64,000 nt of DNA. Source: Xiphydria camelus (taxonomy: Eukaryota; Arthropoda; Insecta; Hymenoptera; Xiphydriidae). Below, piece by piece: positions 1 to 8,264 of the stretch. The translations under genes and the position numbers were made by a program. Numbering within the stretch: the stretch's first letter is position 1; each line of letters starts with the position of its first letter. The stretch covers positions 23,702,875 to 23,766,874 of the forward strand of contig OY783192.1 in assembly GCA_963678675.1 (NCBI GenBank), given 5' to 3'. The notes beneath the pieces were generated by a model. That model did no database searches, was not told where the DNA came from, and saw only the letters and a list, made by a program, of their open reading frames with translations.

Positions 1-65
1 TGACGTCTCGCTGTGGAGACTCTGGTGAGATGGCAACCAAAATTTAGTACGCAGACTGATAATCA

Positions 66-206
66 AGCAGCTAATTCGGTAGAATAGCCTAGACAGAATA
101 ATGAGTTCCAATGCTACGACGATCAACGTAAGATTCACTATAATATTGATCGTCGTGGAATTTAAGGTCATTTTTCTGTCTAGGCAATTCTACCGTATTA
201 GCTGCT
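66..206. repeat. Large imperfect palindrome, 61-bp arms and 19-nt spacer
   Basis: Bases 66-126 are the reverse complement of 146-206 with about 52 of 61 positions matching and no gaps; the spacer is 127-145. The outermost 32 bp match at 30 positions and the 11 bp next to the loop (acgacgatcaa) match perfectly. The palindrome recurs in every unit at the same offset. It explains why short ORFs on opposite strands here give similar peptides (both contain a TTIN stretch and an LSR.FYRISC stretch): they read the two arms of one inverted repeat and are not genes. As RNA it would fold into a long hairpin of roughly pre-miRNA or hairpin-siRNA size; that role is inference. Confidence 0.85.
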
Positions 207-296
207 GTCGTCATTATCGTTGGTTGTCGTGGAATTTTAGGTCATTCTTCTGTCTGGGCAATCCTATCGAGTTGGCTGCTGTCGTCATTACCTCGC
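149..296. repeat. 74-bp imperfect direct duplication of the palindrome's right arm
   Basis: The block starting with gtcgtggaattt at 152 is repeated at 226, and gctgctgtcgtcatta at 201 is repeated at 275, giving a constant 74-bp period. The left arm of the palindrome therefore has two possible pairing partners. The copies differ at several bases, including tctgtctag in the first copy versus tctgtctgg in the second. Confidence 0.8.
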
Positions 297-316
297 CAGG
301 GCGTCAATCGTGATCG

Positions 317-322
317 TATATT
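317..322 (-). terminator. Candidate poly(A) hexamer AATATA downstream of the F-box CDS
   Basis: On the minus strand AATATA lies about 70 nt after the F-box stop codon. It is a known weaker variant of AATAAA. A second weak variant, AATACA, lies at 380-385, only 7 nt after the stop. Single-base changes alter this hexamer in two other units (see the entries at 10647 and 61912). Confidence 0.35.
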
Positions 323-391
323 AACTATATCGCTTCTTCAGCATTAAGCCATGTCAACTTGCTACTTAGCTTACACCTATGTATTAATATT

Positions 392-904
392 CTATACGCG
401 AATTCTACGTCTACCGCTTACTTCTCCGATCTGCCGGTGAGGTGCAAGACCGAAAGTCGTCCTTCTCTTGGTGCCACCTCTGATTTGACCAGCAGGATTT
501 CTCCTGCGATAGCTACTACTATATAGCAGTGGTGGATTACTCCGTTTCCCGGGAGCGTCAAATACTGAGGCCACGTCAAACCTCTTGACAGGAATCGCGC
601 ACCACTGGGAATCAGTCGGCGGTTCTACGGCAATTCTCGCTTCTCCGCTTGGAATACCCGCCCAGTGATTCTCCTGAATAATTCGACATCTCGTGTGATG
701 CCTGGCACGAGATCTCAACCGGCAATCACCTTTGCAAATGGCCAACCATTTGCGTGATACCAGTGCTGCGTTGAAGATTGATTTTTCATCCAATTTTCGA
801 AAAATCATCTGAGTCACCTCGATCGGAAGTTCTTCCGTAAAGTCGATTCGGGGAGGACCGCGGCAGATGCCGATTGCTCGCAGAAAGGACTTGAAGAACT
901 CCAT
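392..904 (-). CDS. F-box protein, array copy 1
   Basis: Predicted 170-residue adaptor of an SCF-type ubiquitin ligase. The F-box, which in this family binds Skp1, spans about residues 24-68: it opens with EELP (24-27), has the usual spaced hydrophobic residues (I28, V30, I34, L38, I43) and ends with the strongly diagnostic LVSRKW (48-53). Residues 1-23 are a short basic leader without a signal peptide. Residues 69-170 are Arg-rich and I recognise no substrate-binding domain (no LRR, WD40 or Kelch repeats), so the protein is short for an F-box protein; the tail may be degenerate, lineage-specific, or partly a missed exon. The ATG is the first after an in-frame TGA at 914-916, four codons upstream, and its context (gacATGg) is favourable. 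A TATA/initiator pair lies 29-61 bp upstream and a stronger one about 480 bp upstream. The F-box is clear; expression is unknown. Confidence 0.75.
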   Translation of the reverse strand: MEFFKSFLRAIGICRGPPRIDFTEELPIEVTQMIFRKLDEKSIFNAALVSRKWLAICKGDCRLRSRARHHTRCRIIQENHWAGIPSGEARIAVEPPTDSQWCAIPVKRFDVASVFDAPGKRSNPPLLYSSSYRRRNPAGQIRGGTKRRTTFGLAPHRQIGEVSGRRRIRV

Positions 905-929
905 GTCGATGCTTCAGTGACGAGTCGTC

Positions 930-967
930 GATTGAACGCTACTCATCGAGAACTGCCATTATATAGG
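930..967 (-). promoter_or_regulatory. Proximal TATA box and initiator of the F-box gene
   Basis: On the minus strand TATATAAT occupies 965-958 and an initiator-like TCAATC occupies 935-930, with the predicted start A at 933. The first T of the TATA is at -32, close to the arthropod optimum, and the 5' leader would be 28 nt. The TATA matches 7 of 8 consensus positions and the initiator is one base from TCAGTY. The pair overlaps the end of the minus-strand ORF at 943-1206, so at most one of the two is likely to be constrained. The same offset holds in every unit. Confidence 0.45.
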
Positions 968-1206
968 CCTACACTCTGCGGTCGCGCGGCGGACTGCGCA
1001 TGAGCGGACCTGGCGTTGCGCATCCGGAGCGCCTTGCTGCGCATGGTGCGTTTCGTGCGGTCACTGAAGTCACTCTGTCGCGTAGCAGTGGATGCTGCCA
1101 TGTATGCGTACGCCAACCTCACCAACTGATAATACCGAAACGGTGAGTGTTCCGTAAGGAAGGAGAAAGAATGAACCGGTACGGTTTGGTGAAACAAGAG
1201 AGTCAT
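943..1206 (-). CDS. Unassigned 87-residue ORF upstream of the F-box gene
   Basis: This ORF begins with a true ATG and stays open in all 30 units, including the nine with a 33-bp deletion, where it becomes 76 residues in frame. It is rich in Arg, Ser and Ala and I recognise no domain. If transcription starts at the distal promoter, it is an upstream ORF in the leader of the F-box mRNA. A minimal ORF (ATG AAT ATA TGA) just before it ends in TGA overlapping this ATG. The context of the ATG is weak (T at -3). It contains the proximal TATA near its end. It may be a chance ORF in a GC-rich leader. Confidence 0.2.
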   Translation of the reverse strand: MTLLFHQTVPVHSFSFLTEHSPFRYYQLVRLAYAYMAASTATRQSDFSDRTKRTMRSKALRMRNARSAHAQSAARPQSVGLYNGSSR

Positions 1207-1218
1207 ATATTCATTGGG

Positions 1219-1311
1219 CTAAAATGGTAACAGAAATCGTACGAATCTAGAACTTGAAAACACGCGTAGGTTAATCGGTTTGATGAGCACTGATTGCGAA
1301 AGATGACTCAC
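1219..1311 (-). other. Candidate 93-nt leader intron
   Basis: On the minus strand a GTGAGT donor at 1311-1306 is followed 93 nt later by an acceptor, TTTCTGTTACCATTTTAG, ending at 1219. The length is typical of small arthropod introns. It would sit between a 72-nt first exon from the distal promoter and the ORF starting at 1206. The exon side of the donor is poor (GCC or GCT instead of CAG). Prediction from signals only. Confidence 0.35.
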
Positions 1312-1379
1312 GGCTGTAAAGACACACCGATCGACGTAGAGGCACTGATCACTTGATTACGAGAATATGGAACTAATAC

Positions 1380-1414
1380 AACTGAACAACGTGTATTCGG
1401 TTGCGGTTTATATA
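1380..1414 (-). promoter_or_regulatory. Distal canonical TATA/initiator promoter
   Basis: On the minus strand TATATAAA (1414-1407) matches the TATAWAAR consensus at every position, and TCAGTT (1385-1380) is a perfect arthropod initiator with its A at 1383. The first T of the TATA is exactly at -31. I saw this pair unchanged in every unit I checked. Transcripts would run toward the F-box gene. This is the strongest promoter signal in the unit. Confidence 0.6.
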
Positions 1415-1437
1415 TCTTACAACTAACAGATAGTGGG

Positions 1438-1540
1438 GATAGCGTGGGCGATGCGGTACGCCCTGATTCGCTGAATGAGAATGCCGGTGTAGATAGCGCG
1501 AGCTATGCGGTGTGCCATGATTGGCTAGAAAAAAGGTGTA
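1438..1540. repeat. Degenerate 54-bp tandem duplication
   Basis: gatagcg at 1438 recurs at 1492, and the following bases align (gatgcggtacgccctgattcg against tatgcggtgtgccatgattgg), giving a 54-bp period. The first copy is the insertion target of the LTR in units 24 and 26. Confidence 0.7.
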
Positions 1541-1544
1541 AACG

Positions 1545-2066
1545 CGGGGGATGACGCTTAGAGGAGTCACGTGCCTAACGGGATCGAGCGGTGGTTGCCC
1601 TTACCGTACGGAGGAGTCGGATTGTCTTGGAGGAATGATTCGACCTCCAATACCTGGGTACGCTGTCTATTAGGATTTCCTAGAAGAATGGCTTTTCCGA
1701 TAGACAATCGGTTAGATCTCGTCGCTACATCTCAGTATAAGCGGGTTAAGCAATCGACGGCTAGTGGTAATTAGTAAAGTGAATTAGTTAGGTGACGCGT
1801 GACTCATTAAGAAGCGTCCGGCAATTAGCTTTTCGGGAAATGTACGGGACTGCAAGTGCATTCACAGCCCCTGCTTTGGCCTTAACAGTGCGAGAGTACG
1901 GAACATCGCGGCGTTCAAAGTAAGTAACTGTTGTCGTCGCGGGACTGTGAAATTGTAGACATCGTGATCACGCTCCAAGCTTGAAAGAGAGTACATTTCA
2001 TCGTGGAAATAAATCATGCCCACGCCGCTCCACCAACAGTCAAGTTGTGTGCTACCCGATATTATC
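1545..2066. other. Gene-free 3' part of the unit
   Basis: I see no supported gene here. An open frame at 1571-1774 on plus begins with GTG, not ATG, and is interrupted by a TAG (gattag) in class B units 2, 5, 6, 9 and 13, so it is not constrained. The stretch contains the class-defining variants, a GTAAGT donor-like site (GT at 1920-1921) and the plus-strand AATAAA described separately. Confidence 0.7.
2008..2051 (+). terminator. Candidate plus-strand poly(A) signal with GT-rich downstream element
   Basis: AATAAA at 2008-2013 is followed about 30 nt later by gttgtgtg. The hexamer survives the two-base change seen in some units (gtggaaataaatc versus gtgttaataaatc). It suggests a plus-strand transcript, antisense to the F-box gene, could end here. 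I found no convincing plus-strand promoter. Confidence 0.35.
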
Positions 2067-4132
2067 TGACGTCTCGCTGTGGAGACTCTGGTGAGATGGC
2101 AACCAAAATTTAGTACGCAGACTGATAATCAAGCAGCTAATTCGGTAGAATAGCCTAGACAGAATAATGAGTTCCAATGCTACGACGATCAACGTAAGAT
2201 TCACTATAATATTGATCGTCGTGGAATTTAAGGTCATTTTTCTGTCTAGGCAATTCTACCGTATTAGCTGCTGTCGTCATTATCGTTGGTTGTCGTGGAA
2301 TTTTAGGTCATTCTTCTGTCTGGGCAATCCTATCGAGTTGGCTGCTGTCGTCATTACCTCGCCAGGGCGTCAATCGTGATCGTATATTAACTATATCGCT
2401 TCTTCAGCATTAAGCCATGTCAACTTGCTACTTAGCTTACACCTATGTATTAATATTCTATACGCGAATTCTACGTCTACCGCTTACTTCTCCGATCTGC
2501 CGGTGAGGTGCAAGACCGAAAGTCGTCCTTCTCTTGGTGCCACCTCTGATTTGACCAGCAGGATTTCTCCTGCGATAGCTACTACTATATAGCAGTGGTG
2601 GATTACTCCGTTTCCCGGGAGCGTCAAATACTGAGGCCACGTCAAACCTCTTGACAGGAATCGCGCACCACTGGGAATCAGTCGGCGGTTCTACGGCAAT
2701 TCTCGCTTCTCCGCTTGGAATACCCGCCCAGTGATTCTCCTGAATAATTCGACATCTCGTGTGATGCCTGGCACGAGATCTCAACCGGCAATCACCTTTG
2801 CAAATGGCCAACCATTTGCGTGATACCAGTGCTGCGTTGAAGATTGATTTTCCATCCAATTTTCGAAAAATCATCTGAGTCACCTCGATCGGAAGTTCTT
2901 CCGTAAAGTCGATTCGGGGTGGACCGCGGCAGATGCCGATTGCTCGCAGAAAGGACTTGAAGAACTCCATGTCGATGCTTCAGTGACGAGTCGTCGATTG
3001 AACGCTACTCATCGAGAACTGCCATTATATAGGCCTACACTCTGCGGTCGCGCGGCGGACTGCGCATGAGCGGACCTGGCGTTGCGCATCCGGAGCGCCT
3101 TGCTGCGCATGGTGCGTTTCGTGCGGTCACTGAAGTCACTCTGTCGCGTAGCAGTGGATGCTGCCATGTATGCGTACGCCAACCTCACCAACTGATAATA
3201 CCGAAACGGTGAGTGTTCCGTAAGGAAGGAGAAAGAATAAACCGGTCCGGTTTGGTGAAACAAGAGAGTCATATATTCATTGAGCTAAAATGGTAACAGA
3301 AATCGTACGAATCTAGAACTTGAAAACACGCGTAGGTTAATCGGTTTGATGAGCACTGATTGCGAAAGATGACTCACGGCTGTAAAGACACACCGATCGA
3401 CGTAGAGGCACTGATCACTTGATTACGAGAATACGGAACTAATACAACTGAACAACGTGTATTCGGTTGCGGTTTATATATCTTACAACTAACAGATAGT
3501 GGGGATAGCGTGGGCGATGCGGTACGCCCTGATTCGCTGAATGAGAATGCCGGTGTAGATAGCGCGAGCTATGCGGTGTGCCATGATTGGCTAGAAAAAA
3601 TGTGTAAACGCGGGGGATGATGCTTCCAGGAGTCACGTGCCTAACGGGATCGAGCGGTGGTTGCCCTTACCGTACGGAGGAGTCGGATTGTCTTGGAGGA
3701 ATGATTAGACCTCCATTACCTGGGTACGCTGTCTATTAGGATTTCCTAGAAGAATGGCTTTTCCGATAGACAATCGGTTAGATCTCGTCGCTACATCTCA
3801 GTATAAGCGGGTTAAGCAATCGACGGCTAGTGGTAATTAGTAAAGTGAATTAGTTAGGTGACGCGTGACTCATTAAGAAGCGTCCGGCAATTAGCTTTTC
3901 GGGAAAGGTACGGGACTGCAAGTGCATTCACAGCCCCTGCTTTGGCCTTAACAGTGCGAGAGTACGGAACATCGCGGCGTTCAAAGTAAGTAACTGTTGT
4001 CGTCGCGGGACTGTGAAATTTTAGACATCGTGATCACGCTCCAAGCTTGAAAGAGAGTACATTTCATCGTGGAAATAAATCATGCCCACGCCGCTCCACC
4101 AACAGTCAATTTGTGTGCTACCCGATATTATT
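2067..4132. repeat. Unit 2, class B, full length
   Basis: First class B unit: gattag stop, aaaaaatgtgtaaac, and gaatacgg in place of gaatatgg. Confidence 0.95.
2458..2970 (-). CDS. F-box protein, array copy 2 (E40G)
   Basis: Carries E40G inside the F-box (KLDGKS), a change seen only here, plus a silent change in the Pro18 codon. The substituted position lies in the variable segment between the two conserved F-box helices, so the fold is probably kept. Confidence 0.72.
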   Translation of the reverse strand: MEFFKSFLRAIGICRGPPRIDFTEELPIEVTQMIFRKLDGKSIFNAALVSRKWLAICKGDCRLRSRARHHTRCRIIQENHWAGIPSGEARIAVEPPTDSQWCAIPVKRFDVASVFDAPGKRSNPPLLYSSSYRRRNPAGQIRGGTKRRTTFGLAPHRQIGEVSGRRRIRV

Positions 4133-6198
4133 TGACGTCTCGCTGTGGAGACTCTGGTGAGATGGCAACCAAAATTTAGTACGCAGACTGATAATCAAGC
4201 AGCTAATTCGGTAGAATAGCCTAGACAGAATAACGAGTTCCAATGCTACGACGATCAACGTAAGATTCACTATAATATTGATCGTCGTGGAATTTAAGGT
4301 CATTTTTCTGTCTAGGCAATTCTACCGTATTAGCTGCTGTCGTCATTATCGTTGGTTGTCGTGGAATTTTAGGTCATTCTTCTGTCTGGGCAATCCTATC
4401 GAGTTGGCTGCTGTCGTCATTACCTCGCCAGGGCGTCAATCGTGATCGTATATTAACTATATCGCTTCTTCAGCATTAAGCCATGTCAACTTGCTACTTA
4501 GCTTACACCTATGTATTAATATTCTATACGCGAATTCTACGTCTACCGCTTACTTCTCCGATCTGCCGGTGAGGTGCAAGACCGAAAGTCGTCCTTCTCT
4601 TGGTGCCACCTCTGATTTGACCAGCAGGATTTCTCCTGCGATAGCTACTACTATATAGCAGTGGTGGATTACTCCGTTTACCGGGAGCGTCAAATACTGA
4701 GGCCACGTCAAACCTCTTGACAGGAATCGCGCACCACTGGGAATCAGTCGGCGGTTCTACGGCAATTCTCGCTTCTCCGCTTGGAATACCCGCCCAGTGA
4801 TTCTCCTGAATAATTCGACATCTCGTGTGATGCCTGGCACGAGATCTCAACCGGCAATCACCTTTGCAAATGGCCAACCATTTGCGTGATACCAGTGCTG
4901 CGTTGAAGATTGATTTTTCATCCAATTTTCGAAAAATCATCTGAGTCACCTCGATCGGAAGTTCTTCCGTAAAGTCGATTCGGGGAGGACCGCGGCAGAT
5001 GCCGATTGCTCGCAGAAAGGACTTGAAGAACTCCATGTCGATGCTTCAGTGACGAGTCGTCGATTGAACGCTACTCATCGAGAACTGCCATTATATAGGC
5101 CTACACTCTGCGGTCGCGCGGCGGACTGCGCATGAGCGGACCTGGCGTTGCGCATCCGGAGCGCCTTGCTGTGCATGGTGCGTTTCGTGCGGTCACTGAA
5201 GTCACTCTGTCGCGTAGCAGTGGATGCTGCCATGTATGCGTACGCCAACCTCACCAACTGATAATACCGAAACGGTGAGTGTTCCGTAAGGAAGGAGAAA
5301 GAATGAACCGGTCCGGTTTGGTGAAACAAGAGAGTCATATATTCATTGGGCTAAAATGGTAACAGAAATCGTACGAATCTAGAACTTGAAAACACGCGTA
5401 GGTTAATCGGTTTGATGAGCACTGATTGCGAAAGATGACTCACGGCTGTAAAGACACACCGATCGACGTAGAGGCACTGATCACTTGATTACGAGAATAT
5501 GGAACTAATACAACTGAACAACGTGTATTCGGTTGCGGTTTATATATCTTACAACTAACAGATAGTGGGGATAGCGTGGGCGATGCGGTACGCCCTGATT
5601 CGCTGAATGAGAATGCCGGTGTAGATAGCGCGAGCTATGCGGTGTGCCATGATTGGCTAGAAAAAAGGTGTAAACGCGGGGGATGACGCTTAGAGGAGTC
5701 ACGTGCCTAACGGGATCGAGCGGTGGTTGCCCTTACCGTACGGAGGAGTCGGATTGTCTTGGAGGAATGATTCGACCTCCAATACCTGGGTACGCTGTCT
5801 ATTAGGATTTCCTAGAAGAATGGCTTTTCCGATAGACAATCGGTTAGATCTCGTCGCTACATCTCAGTATAAGCGGGTTAAGCAATCGACGGCTAGTGGT
5901 AATTAGTAAAGTGAATTAGTTAGGTGACGCGTGACTCATTAAGAAGCGTCCGGCAATTAGCTTTTCGGGAAAGGTACGGGACTGCAAGTGCATTCACAGC
6001 CCCTGCTTTGGCCTTAACAGTGCGAGAGTACGGAACATCGCGGCGTTCAAAGTAAGTAACTGTTGTCGTCGCGGGACTGTGAAATTTTAGACATCGTGAT
6101 CACGCTCCAAGCTTGAAAGAGAGTACATTTCATCGTGTTAATAAATCATGCCCACGCCGCTCCACCAACAGTCAAGTTGTGTGCTACCCGATATTATC
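4133..6198. repeat. Unit 3, class A, full length
   Basis: Left-arm variant aacgagttcc and a silent gtttaccggg change are shared with unit 6, marking common descent of blocks three units apart. The right end has the gtgttaataaatc state. Confidence 0.95.
4524..5036 (-). CDS. F-box protein, array copy 3
   Basis: Protein identical to copy 1; differs by a silent change in the Gly119 codon shared with copy 6. Confidence 0.74.
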   Translation of the reverse strand: MEFFKSFLRAIGICRGPPRIDFTEELPIEVTQMIFRKLDEKSIFNAALVSRKWLAICKGDCRLRSRARHHTRCRIIQENHWAGIPSGEARIAVEPPTDSQWCAIPVKRFDVASVFDAPGKRSNPPLLYSSSYRRRNPAGQIRGGTKRRTTFGLAPHRQIGEVSGRRRIRV

Positions 6199-8264
6199 TG
6201 ACGTCTCGCTGTGGAGACTCTGGTGAGATGGCAACCAAAATTTAGTACGCAGACTGATAATCAAGCAGCTAATTCGGTAGAATAGCCTAGACAGAATAAT
6301 GAGTTCCAATGCTACGACGATCAACGTAAGATTCACTATAATATTGATCGTCGTGGAATTTAAGGTCATTTTTCTGTCTAGGCAATTCTACCGTATTAGC
6401 TGCTGTCGTCATTATCGTTGGTTGTCGTGGAATTTTAGGTCATTCTTCTGTCTGGGCAATCCTATCGAGTTGGCTGCTGTCGTCATTACCTCGCCAGGGC
6501 GTCAATCGTGATCGTATATTAACTATATCGCTTCTTCAGCATTAAGCCATGTCAACTTGCTACTTAGCTTACACCTATGTATTAATATTCTATACGCGAA
6601 TTCTACGTCTACCGCTTACTTCTCCGATCTGCCGGTGAGGTGCAAGACCGAAAGTCGTCCTTCTCTTGGTGCCACCTCTGATTTGACCAGCAGGATTTCT
6701 CCTGCGATAGCTACTACTATATAGCAGTGGTGGATTACTCCGTTTCCCGGGAGCGTCAAATACTGAGGCCACGTCAAACCTCTTGACAGGAATCGCGCAC
6801 CACTGGGAATCAGTCGGCGGTTCTACGGCAATTCTCGCTTCTCCGCTTGGAATACCCGCCCAGTGATTCTCCTGAATAATTCGACATCTCGTGTGATGCC
6901 TGGCACGAGATCTCAACCGGCAATCACCTTTGCAAATGGCCAACCATTTGCGTGATACCAGTGCTGCGTTGAAGATTGATTTTTCATCCAATTTTCGAAA
7001 AATCATCTGAGTCACCTCGATCGGAAGTTCTTCCGTAAAGTCGATTCGGGGAGGACCGCGGCAGATGCCGATTGCTCGCAGAAAGGACTTGAAGAACTCC
7101 ATGTCGATGCTTCAGTGACGAGTCGTCGATTGAACGCTACTCATCGAGAACTGCCATTATATAGGCCTACACTCTGCGGTCGCGCGGCCGACTGCGCATG
7201 AGCGGACCTGGCGTTGCGCATCCGGAGCGCCTTGCTGCGCATGGTGCGTTTCGTGCGGTCACTGAAGTCACTCTGTCGCGTAGCAGTGGATGCTGCCATG
7301 TATGCGTACGCCAACCTCACCAACTGATAATACCGAAACGGTGAGTGTTCCGTAAGGAAGGAGAAAGAATGAACCGGTCCGGTTTGGTGAAACAAGAGAG
7401 TCATATATTCATTGGGCTAAAATGGTAACAGAAATCGTACGAATCTAGAACTTGAAAACACGCGTAGGTTAATCGGTTTGATGAGCACTGATTGCGAAAG
7501 ATGACTCACGGCTGTAAAGACACACCGATCGACGTAGAGGCACTGATCACTTGATTACGAGAATATGGAACTAATACAACTGAACAACGTGTATTCGGTT
7601 GCGGTTTATATATCTTACAACTAACAGATAGTGGGGATAGCGTGGGCGATGCGGTACGCCCTGATTCGCTGAATGAGAATGCCGGTGTAGATAGCGCGAG
7701 CTATGCGGTGTGCCATGATTGGCTAGAAAAAAGGTGTAAACGCGGGGGATGACGCTTAGAGGAGTCACGTGCCTAACGGGATCGAGCGGTGGTTGCCCTT
7801 ACCGTACGGAGGAGTCGGATTGTCTTGGAGGAATGATTCGACCTCCATTACCTGGGTACGCTGTCTATTAGGATTTCCTAGAAGAATGGCTTTTCCGATA
7901 GACAATCGGTTAGATCTCGTCGCTACATCTCAGTATAAGCGGGTTAAGCAATCGACGGCTAGTGGTAATTAGTAAAGTGAATTAGTTAGGTGACGCGTGA
8001 CTCATTAAGAAGCGTCCGGCAATTAGCTTTTCGGGAAAGGTACGGGACTGCAAGTGCATTCACAGCCCCTGCTTTGGCCTTAACAGTGCGAGAGTACGGA
8101 ACATCGCGGCGTTCAAAGTAAGTAACTGTTGTCGTCGCGGGACTGTGAAATTTTAGACATCGTGATCACGCTCCAAGCTTGAAAGAGAGTACATTTCATC
8201 GTGGAAATAAATCATGCCCACGCCGCTCCACCAACAGTCAAGTTGTGTGCTACCCGATATTATC
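6199..8264. repeat. Unit 4, class A recombinant, full length
   Basis: Has the class A junction (gcttagagg) but the ctccattacc state of classes C and D, so a crossover or conversion boundary lies between about 1575 and 1655 of the unit. First unit with ggccgac rather than ggcggac upstream of the F-box gene. Confidence 0.95.
6590..7102 (-). CDS. F-box protein, array copy 4
   Basis: Consensus protein, no amino-acid change. Confidence 0.74.
   Translation of the reverse strand: MEFFKSFLRAIGICRGPPRIDFTEELPIEVTQMIFRKLDEKSIFNAALVSRKWLAICKGDCRLRSRARHHTRCRIIQENHWAGIPSGEARIAVEPPTDSQWCAIPVKRFDVASVFDAPGKRSNPPLLYSSSYRRRNPAGQIRGGTKRRTTFGLAPHRQIGEVSGRRRIRV

Larger units (their letters stand above)
1..2066. 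repeat. Unit 1, class A, full length
   Basis: Reference unit for the coordinates in this annotation. Class A junction (gcttagagg) but with the gtggaaataaatc and aaatgtacg states otherwise typical of classes C and D, so it is a mosaic. Confidence 0.95.

Noticed and set aside
101..313. 70-codon plus-strand ORF and the similar 61-codon minus-strand ORF over the same place
   Set aside because: They are the two arms of one palindrome read on opposite strands. The plus ORF loses its ATG in units 3 and 6.
392..700. Frameshift in the F-box protein tail
   Set aside because: I looked at the two other frames after residue 68; both reach stops within about 30 codons and neither gives a recognisable domain, so there is no evidence for a frameshift.
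905..945. N-terminal extension of the F-box protein into the upstream ORF
   Set aside because: An in-frame TGA lies four codons before the ATG (914-916), and I see no good acceptor between it and the ATG.
1373..1570. 65-codon minus-strand open frame
   Set aside because: GTG start, overlaps the 54-bp duplication and the distal promoter, no recognisable domain; its His/Arg periodicity comes from the DNA duplication.
1571..1774. 67-codon plus-strand open frame present in many units
   Set aside because: It starts with GTG, which is not a normal eukaryotic start, and class B units have an internal TAG.
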